Shown: one piece after another, positions 43,525 to 51,058 of the stretch
How positions within the stretch are numbered: position 1 is the first letter of the stretch
Layout of the letters: each line of letters starts with the position of its first letter
Assembly: GCF_003568845.1 (NCBI RefSeq)
Contig: NZ_CP030126.1
Span: forward strand, 1,205,001 to 1,269,000
Reading direction: 5' to 3'
Source: Indioceanicola profundi
GTDB taxonomy: Bacteria; Pseudomonadota; Alphaproteobacteria; Azospirillales; Azospirillaceae
Length of the DNA: 64,000 bases
The notes under the pieces: model-generated
What the model was told of the DNA's origin: nothing
What the model saw: only the letters and a program-made list of their open reading frames with translations
Database searches by the model: none
Made by a program: the position numbers and the translations under genes

Positions 43525-44781
43525 ATGAGAAAACCTGCCTCTCTTTTCCGCCATGCCGTGGCCGGCGCACTGGTTCTATTCCTGGCGGCGTGCAGCACCG
43601 CGGCGCCGGTTGGGTCCAGGGCTTATCCCACCGCCGCGCCGCGCGCCATCTTCGTCTCCCGCGGGGAGACCGCCTACGACATCTCGCGGCGTTACAACGT
43701 GCCGCTTCGGGACCTGATCGAAGAGAACAGGCTGCAGCCGCCCTATACCCTCCGGCCCGGACAACGCCTGCTGCTGCCGGTGCCGCTCGAATACACGGTG
43801 CAGTCTGGGGATACCATCTATGGGCTGTCCCGGCGGTTCGAGCTGGACATGAACGAACTGGTCCGGATGAACGGGATTTCTCCGCCCTACATGATCCGGA
43901 CGGGGCAGGTGCTTCGGCTTCCCGGCGGTCGCAGCGGCGATAGTCGTACCCTGGTGGCGGAGGCTCCGCAGGCCGCGCCGCGCGCTGTGGTCCAGTCCGC
44001 ACCAGTGCAGAGCGCCCCCATTCAAAGCGCGCCAGTGCAAACCGCCCCGGTCCAGTCCGCGCCGGCCGCAACGCCGCCCACCGTGTCGCGTCCGGCATCG
44101 CGTGGGGTGGAAACGGCAGAGATTCCGCCGATGGCCGGGTCCAACGAACCCTCTCCACCCGCGGCGCAACCCCGTCCTACGCCGGAACCGCAAACAGCAC
44201 CCCGGCAAACTCCTTCGCAACCGGTCCCGACCGCACCGACTACCCGGACGGTGGGTCCGAAGCCGGAACCCGAGCCGACTCCACCGCCAGCGCCGGCGGA
44301 GCAGCAGGCTGCAGTCGTTCCCGTCCCAGCGCCGCCGCCCGTCAGGTCCGCGGCACCGGAACAGGTGACGCCGCCGAAGCCGGCACCGCGCCAGGGCAAG
44401 CGCTTCCTCTGGCCGGTACAGGGACCGATACTCTCGGACTTCGGACCGAAGCCGGGCGGCCTGTACAATGATGGGATCAACATCGGCGCCGAGCAGGGCG
44501 CGCCGGTCCAGGCAGCGGAGAATGGGGTCGTGGTCTATGCCGGGAACGAGCTGAAGGGCTACGGCAACCTGATCCTGGTGCGGCACGCCGATGGCTGGCT
44601 GACTGCTTATGCGCATCTGGACAGGATGGAAGTGGATCGGGGGCAGGAGATCCGCCGGGGGCAGCGGATCGGCACCGTTGGCCGGACAGGCAATGTGCGC
44701 AGCCCGCAGCTCCATTTCGGCATCCGCCGTAACGAGAAAGCGATGGATCCCAAGGACCATCTGGAGCTGCCGGCCTCCTGA
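43525..44781 (+). CDS. NlpD-like lipoprotein with LysM and M23 peptidase domains
   Basis: This is an envelope protein linked to peptidoglycan cleavage and cell division. The 418-residue protein has a lipoprotein signal (residues 1-23, lipobox LAAC), two LysM modules (residues 40-80 and 90-133), a long Pro/Thr/Ala-rich linker with repeated VQSAP units, and a C-terminal M23/LytM domain (FLWPVQGPILSDFGPKPGG onward, with LHFGIRR at the end). The GRTGNV and GIRRN motifs are visible. The usual first zinc His after the FG segment appears to be Asn, so it may be a non-catalytic activator like NlpD. It closes the surE-pcm unit. Confidence 0.9.
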   Translation: MRKPASLFRHAVAGALVLFLAACSTAAPVGSRAYPTAAPRAIFVSRGETAYDISRRYNVPLRDLIEENRLQPPYTLRPGQRLLLPVPLEYTVQSGDTIYGLSRRFELDMNELVRMNGISPPYMIRTGQVLRLPGGRSGDSRTLVAEAPQAAPRAVVQSAPVQSAPIQSAPVQTAPVQSAPAATPPTVSRPASRGVETAEIPPMAGSNEPSPPAAQPRPTPEPQTAPRQTPSQPVPTAPTTRTVGPKPEPEPTPPPAPAEQQAAVVPVPAPPPVRSAAPEQVTPPKPAPRQGKRFLWPVQGPILSDFGPKPGGLYNDGINIGAEQGAPVQAAENGVVVYAGNELKGYGNLILVRHADGWLTAYAHLDRMEVDRGQEIRRGQRIGTVGRTGNVRSPQLHFGIRRNEKAMDPKDHLELPAS

Positions 44782-44790
44782 TCGAGCCAT

Positions 44791-44826
44791 AGGCGTCCGG
44801 GGCGGGAAGTGCCGCCCCGGACGCCT
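44791..44826. terminator. 15-bp perfect stem-loop between convergent genes
   Basis: AGGCGTCCGGGGCGG (44791-44805) pairs perfectly with CCGCCCCGGACGCCT (44812-44826) around GAAGTG. It lies 9 bases after the M23 gene and 7 bases beyond the end of the opposing gene. There is no T-tract, so it may be a Rho-assisted or bidirectional end. Confidence 0.6.
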
Positions 44827-44833
44827 CGCCGGG

Positions 44834-45451
44834 TCAGCTCTTCAGCTTCGCCTTGCTGACCGCCATGACGATCTGCCCGGCAATCGCTGTGTTGCGTGCC
44901 CGCAGGCTGTCGGCCACAGCCTTGGCATCCGTCGCCACTGCCGATGCCGCTGCCCGGTCCACCGCCTGGAGCGGCCCAGCCACGCTGATGGCCATCAGTA
45001 TGGTTTCAACTGAACGATTGGCATCGGCGCTCGCGGTCCGGCGGGCCAAACCAGCGGCGGCTTTGGCCACATGCATGGCCGCCGGTTGCGCATGGGTCGA
45101 AACCTCGGCAACCGTGGCGAGGGCTGCTTTCATCAGGTGCAGGCCCGCAGTCGCATCGCTGCGCCCGATTTCCGCGGCGGCACGGCTGGCGGCTTCGGCC
45201 ATATGGCCGACGGCTCTCGGATTGCGCGTCTTCTGTGCGGCCACAGACTCCAGCGCGATCTGCCAACCATCGGCCTGATCTGCGATACGGGCGGCAGCGG
45301 CCTTGGCAATGGCCTCACCGGTCCGGGTGGTATCGCCTGCGCGCGCGGCGAGGACGATCTGATTGCGGTCTGCGGTGTTCATCCCGGCCGCGGCGGGCAG
45401 GGTGGTCGCAGCGCTCAGGAAAAGTGCAAGTACAAGGCTACGGGTCAGCAT
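44834..45451 (-). CDS. exported Ala-rich hypothetical protein
   Basis: This 205-residue protein has a Sec signal peptide (MLTRSLVLALFLSAATTLPAAAG) and a mature region that is almost a quarter alanine, with repeated short amphipathic helices (IVLAARAGD, AIAKAAAARIAD, AVGHMAEAASRAAAEIG, MHVAKAAAGLARR). It is a likely all-helical periplasmic protein. I recognise no family. It stands alone between the M23 gene, with which it converges, and a small hypothetical gene. Confidence 0.7.
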   Translation of the reverse strand: MLTRSLVLALFLSAATTLPAAAGMNTADRNQIVLAARAGDTTRTGEAIAKAAAARIADQADGWQIALESVAAQKTRNPRAVGHMAEAASRAAAEIGRSDATAGLHLMKAALATVAEVSTHAQPAAMHVAKAAAGLARRTASADANRSVETILMAISVAGPLQAVDRAAASAVATDAKAVADSLRARNTAIAGQIVMAVSKAKLKS

Positions 45452-45507
45452 GTGGCGGTCTCATGATCTGGAACGCCGGCGTAGGGCTTCTAGCGGCCAG
45501 CAATCGC

Positions 45508-45540
45508 GCAGGACTACGTCCTGCCGGCGGATCGCGCCGG
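45508..45540. repeat. two adjacent small hairpins
   Basis: GCAGGAC (45508-45514)/GTCCTGC (45518-45524) and CCGGCG (45524-45529)/CGCCGG (45535-45540) form adjoining hairpins in the 151-base gap upstream of the Ala-rich gene. They may form a terminator for the upstream minus-strand gene or an operator. Nothing else is seen in the gap. Confidence 0.35.
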
Positions 45541-45602
45541 CGTCGATGTCTGTGATGTTGGAAATTTCCCGCGGGCTGGAGCGTGCCGGCCCGCCGGGAT
45601 GG

Positions 45603-46037
45603 TCACGCCCTGCGTGACTGACCAGCCGGAGGCCCGGTTGTCCGGATTCCGCCACTTCCCTTTACGGCCGGTCTGGCCGTTCCGACCGGCGCGTGGAACC
45701 AATGGGGGTGTGGAGAAGGCCGATCCGCATCGGCTGTCGTTATCGCCGTGTCCGTGACCTGGATGGGATCAGGGCGTTTACGCGTCGGCCCGGCACGCTC
45801 GACCGCGACCTTGTTGTCGGGCAGAACCAGAGGATCGGTCCAGGAGCAGTCAGCTCCGGCTTGGAACGGCCCTACCGAATGCTGGACATCCTGTCCGCCG
45901 TGCTCCGACAGCACCGGGGCGTGCGCGCCCGGCATGGACAGGCCGATCCATAGCAGAACCGCCGCTAGAAACATCAGTAGCGGTGTTTCCCGGTCCAACC
46001 GGCCGTAGGTCGGGCGATGGCGATCACGAGTGCGCAC
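45603..46037 (-). CDS. hypothetical protein with N-terminal hydrophobic segment
   Basis: This is a 144-residue reading frame starting at a GTG. Residues 18-41 (PLLMFLAAVLLWIGLSMPGAHA) look like a signal peptide or anchor. The rest is polar, Pro/Thr/Asp-rich and without recognisable motif. The ribosome-binding site (AAGGG) is too close to the GTG to be convincing; ATG at 45974 would begin inside the hydrophobic segment and has no visible site. It is included because it fills an otherwise empty stretch and has a sensible signal, but it may not be real. Confidence 0.4.
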   Translation of the reverse strand: MRTRDRHRPTYGRLDRETPLLMFLAAVLLWIGLSMPGAHAPVLSEHGGQDVQHSVGPFQAGADCSWTDPLVLPDNKVAVERAGPTRKRPDPIQVTDTAITTADADRPSPHPHWFHAPVGTARPAVKGSGGIRTTGPPAGQSRRA

Positions 46038-46086
46038 ACCCTTATCCTATAGAAGGCGTGTCCGCTTGGGAATGTGCTGCCTGATG

Positions 46087-46932
46087 CTAAAGCGCCTTCC
46101 CCAGCCGGCCGGCCAGATCCTGGACATACTGCCACGCCACGCGGCCGGACCGGTTGCCGCGTGTCACCGACCACTCCACTGCTTCCGCACGCAACTGCTC
46201 TGCCGGTATATCCAGCCCGAACGCGGCGGCATAGCCTTCCAGCATGGCGAAGAAGGTGTCCTGATCGCAGGCGTGGAAACCCAGCCATATGCCGAACCGG
46301 TCTGACAGGCTGACCTTTTCCTCCACCGCTTCGGAGGGGTTGATCGCGGTGGACCGCTCATTCTCAATCATGTCGCGGGGCATCAGGTGCCGCCGGTTCG
46401 ACGTAGCGTAGAACACCACATTTGCAGGCCGACCTTCGATACCGCCGTCGAGCACGGCCTTGAGGGACTTGTAGTGGCTGTCGTCCGTGCTGAAGGAGAG
46501 GTCGTCGCAGAAAAGGATGAACCGGCGTGGGGAATCACGAAGGAAGGCCAGGAGGGTGGGCAGCGTCGGGATATCCTCCCGATGGATCTCCACCAGCGCC
46601 AGCGCGCCGGGCCGTTCCGCGTTGAGATGGGCGTGGACGGCCTTGACGATCGAACTCTTCCCCATGCCGCGCGCCCCCCAGAGCAGGGCGTTGTTGGCCG
46701 GCAGCCCGTCCGCGAAACGGCGGGTGTTCTCGAGCAGGATCGACTTCTGCCGGTCGATGCCCTGCAAGAGGTCCAGGGCCACATGGCTGACCTCCGGGAC
46801 CGCACGCAGCCGGCCCGGCATCTCCCAAAGGAACGCATCGGCGGCGGAAAGATCGGGTGCGGCCGCGGGGGGAGGAGCGAGACGGTCCAGCGCAGCGGCG
46901 ATGCGGGTCAGGACTGGAAGCAGGTCGGTCAT
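46087..46932 (-). CDS. DUF815-type AAA ATPase
   Basis: This 281-residue protein has Walker A WGARGMGKSSIVKAV near residue 84, Walker B FILFCDDLSF near 135, sensor-like FYATSNRRHLMPRDM near 165, and RFGIWLGFHACDQDTF, in line with the uncharacterised DUF815 ATPase family. The family sits near sec genes in alphaproteobacteria, but its role is not known. I chose the ATG at 46932; a GTG ten codons upstream (46962) is also possible. It is divergent from yajC. Confidence 0.87.
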   Translation of the reverse strand: MTDLLPVLTRIAAALDRLAPPPAAAPDLSAADAFLWEMPGRLRAVPEVSHVALDLLQGIDRQKSILLENTRRFADGLPANNALLWGARGMGKSSIVKAVHAHLNAERPGALALVEIHREDIPTLPTLLAFLRDSPRRFILFCDDLSFSTDDSHYKSLKAVLDGGIEGRPANVVFYATSNRRHLMPRDMIENERSTAINPSEAVEEKVSLSDRFGIWLGFHACDQDTFFAMLEGYAAAFGLDIPAEQLRAEAVEWSVTRGNRSGRVAWQYVQDLAGRLGKAL

Positions 46933-47084
46933 TGCGTGCAGGGCTCTGGCGGAACGGTTCACGACCCTAGCACAGGCTGAGGCCTACTCAAGGCATCCGG
47001 CGGCGCGGGCCGGTTTCCATTGCAACGGCGGTGTGGGCTTGTATAGTCCCGCCGTCCGCGCGCGACCTCTTACAGGAGTCTTTG

Positions 47085-47444
47085 ATGTTCATTTCCACGG
47101 CCTATGCCCAGGATGCGGCTGCCGGCGATCCGACCGGCGGATTGATCAGCCTGTTGCCGCTGGTCCTGATCTTCGTTGTCTTCTACTTCCTGCTGATCCG
47201 TCCGCAGCAGAAGAAGATGAAGGAGCACAAGGCGATGCTCGAGGCGCTGCGCCGCGGCGACCGCGTCGTGACCGGCGGCGGAATTGTCGGCACCGTGACC
47301 AAGGTTGGCCCCGAGGAAGAGGTACAGGTCGAGATCGCGGATGGCGTGCGCGTCCGCGTGGTCCGCGGCACCATCCAGGGCGTGCTTGCCAAGACCGAGC
47401 CGGCCAAGGCCAGCGACGCTCCGGACGTCGCGGTTAAGAAGTAA
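47085..47444 (+). CDS. yajC: Sec translocase accessory subunit YajC
   Basis: YajC associates with SecDF and modulates the Sec channel. The 119-residue protein has an N-terminal periplasmic segment (FISTAYAQDAAA), one membrane helix (ISLLPLVLIFVVFYFLLIRPQQKK, residues 19-42) with the hallmark FYFLLIRPQQKKMKEH, and a cytoplasmic beta-barrel-like region. The ATG follows CAGGAG. It is followed by secD after 43 bases. Confidence 0.95.
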   Translation: MFISTAYAQDAAAGDPTGGLISLLPLVLIFVVFYFLLIRPQQKKMKEHKAMLEALRRGDRVVTGGGIVGTVTKVGPEEEVQVEIADGVRVRVVRGTIQGVLAKTEPAKASDAPDVAVKK

Positions 47445-47487
47445 TCCTCCCCAGCCGTTCCGCCGATAAGAAGCGCAGCCCCGCACC

Positions 47488-49056
47488 ATGGTCTATTTCT
47501 CCAAATGGAAGGTCGTCCTCGTCCTGGCCGTCTGTATCCTCGGTCTGGTCTATGCGGCGCCCAACCTGCTGAACCGCGCCGATGTCGAGCGGTGGTCCGC
47601 AGAACTGCCGGGCTGGCTCCCGACGCGGACGGTCAATCTGGGGCTTGACCTCCAGGGCGGGTCGCACCTGCTTCTGGAGGTTCAGACCGACGTGGTCATT
47701 CAGGAGCGTATGAACGCGCTGCTGGATTCCGCCCGTGATGCGCTTCGCGAGGGACGGATCGGCTACACGGACCTGGAAGCCTCCGGCCCGCGCCTCAGCT
47801 TCAGCCTCCGCAATCCGGAGGATGAGGCCCGTGCCCGCGAGATCGCCGCCGGGCTCGAGCCCAACGATGCCCGTGTCCAGGTCGATGGCAGCAGGGTCAT
47901 CCTCGAATTGACGGAGCAGGCCATCCAGGCCCGCGAAAGCGCGGCGGTGGAGCAGTCCATCGAAATCGTCCGCCGCCGCATCGATGAGACCGGTACCCGC
48001 GAGCCCAGCATCCAGCGCCAGGGCAATGACCGTATCCTGGTCCAGCTTCCCGGCATCGACGATCCGGAGCGGGTGAAGAACCTGCTGGGTCAGACAGCGA
48101 AGATGACCTTCCGTCTGGTGGATGACAGCGTCAGCGTCACCGATGCGCAGGCCGGCCGCATTCCCCCGGGCTCCGAACTTTTGCCCTCGCGGGACGGCGG
48201 GTTCGAGGTGGTGCGCAAGCGGGTCATGGTCAGCGGCGACACGCTGGTGGACAGCCAGCCCAGCTTCCAGGATGGGCAGCCGGTGGTGAGCTTCCGCTTT
48301 GACAGCCTGGGCGCCAAGCGCTTCGGGGAAGCGACGCTGCAGAATACCGGCCGCCGCTTCGCCATCGTGCTCGACAATGAGGTGATCAGCGCACCGCGGA
48401 TCAATGAGCCGATCCTGGGCGGCAGCGGCATCATCTCCGGCAGTTTCACGGTGGAGTCCGCCAACGATCTCGCCCTACTCCTGCGCGCCGGCGCGCTGCC
48501 GGCCCCGCTCACGGTCCTGGAGGAACGGACTGTGGGACCGGGCCTGGGTGCGGACAGCATCGCCGCCGGCCAGACTGCTGCCATCGTCGGTCTGGTGCTG
48601 GTCATCATCTTCATGGCCCTGACCTACGGCCTGTTCGGGCTCTTCGCGGATCTGGCCCTGGTCTTCAACATCGCGCTGATCTTCGCCGCATTGTCGATCC
48701 TCCAGGCGACGCTGACTCTGCCCGGCATCGCGGGCATCGTGCTGACCATCGGCATGGCGGTGGACGCGAACGTTCTGATCTTCGAGCGCATCCGGGAGGA
48801 GATCCGGAACGGCCGCACGCCCATCGCTGCCATCGATGCCGGCTACAGCCGCGCCCTGACCACCATTATCGACAGCAATCTGACGACACTCATCGCCGCC
48901 CTGCTGTTGTTCATGTTCGGATCGGGACCGGTGAAGGGGTTTGCCGTGACGCTGTCCATCGGCATCCTGGCTTCCATGTTCACCGCCATCATGGTGACCC
49001 GCCTGATGGTCGTCGCCTGGTTGCGGCAGAAGAAGCCGAAGGTGGTTCCGATCTGA
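47488..49056 (+). CDS. secD: protein translocase subunit SecD
   Basis: SecD pulls translocating proteins into the periplasm using proton motive force. The 522-residue protein has an N-terminal helix (VVLVLAVCILGLVYAAPNLL), the conserved NLGLDLQGGSHLLLEV near residue 51, the periplasmic domain, and a five-helix bundle including AIVGLVLVIIFMALTYGLFG and GIVLTIGMAVDANVLIFERIREE near 419-441. It is SecD alone and not a SecDF fusion, because it ends after the first six-helix unit. The usual partner gene secF is absent from the 64-base gap that follows and from the rest of the window. Confidence 0.95.
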   Translation: MVYFSKWKVVLVLAVCILGLVYAAPNLLNRADVERWSAELPGWLPTRTVNLGLDLQGGSHLLLEVQTDVVIQERMNALLDSARDALREGRIGYTDLEASGPRLSFSLRNPEDEARAREIAAGLEPNDARVQVDGSRVILELTEQAIQARESAAVEQSIEIVRRRIDETGTREPSIQRQGNDRILVQLPGIDDPERVKNLLGQTAKMTFRLVDDSVSVTDAQAGRIPPGSELLPSRDGGFEVVRKRVMVSGDTLVDSQPSFQDGQPVVSFRFDSLGAKRFGEATLQNTGRRFAIVLDNEVISAPRINEPILGGSGIISGSFTVESANDLALLLRAGALPAPLTVLEERTVGPGLGADSIAAGQTAAIVGLVLVIIFMALTYGLFGLFADLALVFNIALIFAALSILQATLTLPGIAGIVLTIGMAVDANVLIFERIREEIRNGRTPIAAIDAGYSRALTTIIDSNLTTLIAALLLFMFGSGPVKGFAVTLSIGILASMFTAIMVTRLMVVAWLRQKKPKVVPI

Positions 49057-49063
49057 GCGGGCG

Positions 49064-49091
49064 CTGGCGGGCCGGACATCCGCCCCGCCAG
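49064..49091 (+). other. stem-loop in the gap after secD
   Basis: CTGGCGGG (49064-49071) pairs with CCCGCCAG (49084-49091) around a 12-base loop. There is no T-tract. It lies seven bases after the secD stop, at the position where secF normally begins. Confidence 0.45.
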
Positions 49092-49120
49092 CAGAACCCC
49101 GTAGGACGAGGAGCAAGCCC

Positions 49121-49495
49121 TTGGACGTGACCCCTATCATTCCCGCCGACCGGCAGGTCATCGACACCTATGCGCCCGGCCGGTTCCGGATCAGCAACGT
49201 GGTCCATGAGGGCTCCGTGATCGTGATGCCGGATCGCACCCTGTCCTGGTCCGTCGAGAACTTTGGGCAGTTCACCGTCGAAAGCCTGGAGCCGGTTCTG
49301 ACAGCCGAGCCAAAGGTGGAGATCCTGCTGATCGGCACCGGCGAGCGGATGCAACTCCTGCACAGCAGCCTGCGTCGGCAGTTGAAGGAGGCCGGGATCG
49401 TCGCCGACGTGATGGACACCCGCGCCGCCTGCCGCACCTACAACGTTCTGCTGTCCGAGGCACGGCGGGTTGCGGCGGTGCTGATCCCGATCTAG
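49121..49495 (+). CDS. Mth938-like domain protein (DUF498)
   Basis: This 124-residue protein is related to the human mitochondrial complex I assembly factor NDUFAF3 and archaeal Mth938. Conserved segments are TPIIPADRQVIDTYAPGRFRISN, VEILLIGTGERMQLL and VMDTRAACRTYNVLLSEARRVAAVLIPI. The TTG start follows GAGGAG at 9-base spacing. In alphaproteobacteria this family lies beside secDF and an NDUFAF6-like gene; that order is broken here by hopanoid genes and sodB. Confidence 0.88.
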   Translation: MDVTPIIPADRQVIDTYAPGRFRISNVVHEGSVIVMPDRTLSWSVENFGQFTVESLEPVLTAEPKVEILLIGTGERMQLLHSSLRRQLKEAGIVADVMDTRAACRTYNVLLSEARRVAAVLIPI

Positions 49496-49511
49496 GCGAA
49501 GGAGCTAGGCC

Positions 49512-49769
49512 ATGGACATTTTCAGTCCTGAACTGGTTCTTCCTGGATTGATCGTCCTGGCCGGGCTCTGGTCCATCCTGTATGCGAACAGGGAGGCCAA
49601 AGCCGGCGAACGCCGAATGGAGGAGGGCGATGACCGCTATTTCGAGGAACAGCGGTTCTATCGGGCGTACCGGTCCAGCCGCGATCCGAAATGGATACGC
49701 AGGAAGGGCGCGGTCGTCGTCATTCTGGGGCTGGCCGTGGCGGTGCTCCACATTTTGAAGCCGACGTAA
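49512..49769 (+). CDS. two-helix membrane protein, hypothetical
   Basis: This 85-residue protein has an N-terminal helix (LVLPGLIVLAGLWSILYA), a charged middle with MEEGDDRYFEEQRFYRAYRSS, and a C-terminal helix (GAVVVILGLAVAVLHIL). The ATG is preceded by AAGGAG at 8-base spacing, and the gene follows the Mth938-like gene by 16 bases, so it belongs to that unit. I recognise no family. Confidence 0.7.
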   Translation: MDIFSPELVLPGLIVLAGLWSILYANREAKAGERRMEEGDDRYFEEQRFYRAYRSSRDPKWIRRKGAVVVILGLAVAVLHILKPT

Positions 49770-49777
49770 TCGGGACG

Positions 49778-51049
49778 TCAGCTACTCAGGCAAAGCGCCG
49801 CGGCATGATGCCCGGACTGTATGGCGCCCTCAATCGTCGCGGGCAGGCCGGTGTCCGTCCAGTCTCCGGCCAGCAGCAGGTTGCCCCTTGGTGCGTTCGC
49901 CGCGGGCCGCAGCCTTTCCTGATCTGGCGTGGCAGCAAAGGTCGCACGCTTTTCCTTGATTATGCGGTGAGGCGGGCAGGGGCCAGCGATGCCGAGTGCC
50001 GATGCGACATCGCGCCAGATCAGTTCCGCCAGCTCCTCTGCCGGACGATCCATAAGGCGGTCGGCAGCGCTGACCGTGACCGAGACGACATCGCCACGGC
50101 TGAACAGCCATTCCGCCGTGCCGCCGACCAGCCCGACCAATGGCGCGCCATCGGGCAGGGTCGCTGGGGTGCCGAGCCGGAAATGGGCGTTGAGAATTCC
50201 GCAATGCCGCAGCGGCACCGGCAGGTCCGGAAGCAGCTCGGCGGCCCGTTGCGCCGGGATCGCCAACACCACGCGATCCGCTGGCCCCAGATCCAACATG
50301 CCCGTGGACAGCTGGAGGCCGTTTGGTTTTCCGGCTGCATCCCGACTGATGCCAAGAAGCCGGACACTCGTTGCAACCTCCGCCCTGCGGGCTGTCAGGA
50401 AGTTCAGTGCGGGAACCACCAGCGCGTCGGAGAGTCCATCGCGGGCCACGAAGGGCCGGCAGGCATCCGCTCCACGCAGCAGGGTGCGGCGGAACACCTC
50501 CCAGAGCAGGCGGGCGGAGGCCTCTTCGGGCGGGGTGTTGAGGATGGACACCGCCAGCGGGCTCCAGAGCCGGCGATAAAGCAGGCTCTCTTTGCCAAGC
50601 CGCTCCGCCACAGTCGCATTTGCAGATGCCGTTGCCAACCGCAGGAGACCGGCATAGGCGGTCAAGGGAACGCCGGGAACGCGCCGTGCCGGGTTCAGCA
50701 GCCAGAAAGGAAGCCGTCCTGGGCCAGGCGAGACGCACCAGCGCGTTCCATCAGTCAGGTCGATGAACGGCAACCGCGCCTGCGGGCCACCCACCAGACG
50801 GTCGCGGGCACCGATCCGGTCCAGATACCGGAACAGCTCGGGATTGCCGCCGAGCATCAGGTGATTGCCATTGTCTATGGTGCGGCCCAGAACCGGATCG
50901 TCATAGCTCCGGCAGCGTCCACCGGCCTGCCCCGCCGACTCGTACAAGCGAACCGGCAGGCCCGCTTCAGCGAGTGCGGTGGCGCAGGCGAGGCCGGCAA
51001 GACCGGCACCGACGACATGGACCCTCGGGCCCGGTGCAGGCTGGGACAA
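49778..51049 (-). CDS. hpnE: hydroxysqualene dehydroxylase HpnE
   Basis: HpnE is an FAD-dependent enzyme that reduces hydroxysqualene to squalene, the third step of the HpnCDE route to hopanoids. The 423-residue protein has the dinucleotide fold VHVVGAGLAGLACATALAEAGLPVRLYE near residues 10-37, the second motif GGRCRSYDD, and the C-terminal FAD motif LLLAGDWTDTGLPATIEGAIQSG. The start is TTG 51049, with GTGAGG overlapping the stop of the fused hpnC-hpnD gene; translation is probably coupled. It converges with the small membrane-protein gene. Confidence 0.9.
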   Translation of the reverse strand: MSQPAPGPRVHVVGAGLAGLACATALAEAGLPVRLYESAGQAGGRCRSYDDPVLGRTIDNGNHLMLGGNPELFRYLDRIGARDRLVGGPQARLPFIDLTDGTRWCVSPGPGRLPFWLLNPARRVPGVPLTAYAGLLRLATASANATVAERLGKESLLYRRLWSPLAVSILNTPPEEASARLLWEVFRRTLLRGADACRPFVARDGLSDALVVPALNFLTARRAEVATSVRLLGISRDAAGKPNGLQLSTGMLDLGPADRVVLAIPAQRAAELLPDLPVPLRHCGILNAHFRLGTPATLPDGAPLVGLVGGTAEWLFSRGDVVSVTVSAADRLMDRPAEELAELIWRDVASALGIAGPCPPHRIIKEKRATFAATPDQERLRPAANAPRGNLLLAGDWTDTGLPATIEGAIQSGHHAAALCLSS

Positions 51050-51058
51050 AGAGCGGCC

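Noticed and set aside
43980-44070. Short tandem-like DNA repeats (CCAGTCC/GCGCC units)
   Set aside because: They encode the repeated VQSAP/PVQ linker of the NlpD-like lipoprotein and are not an independent repeat array.
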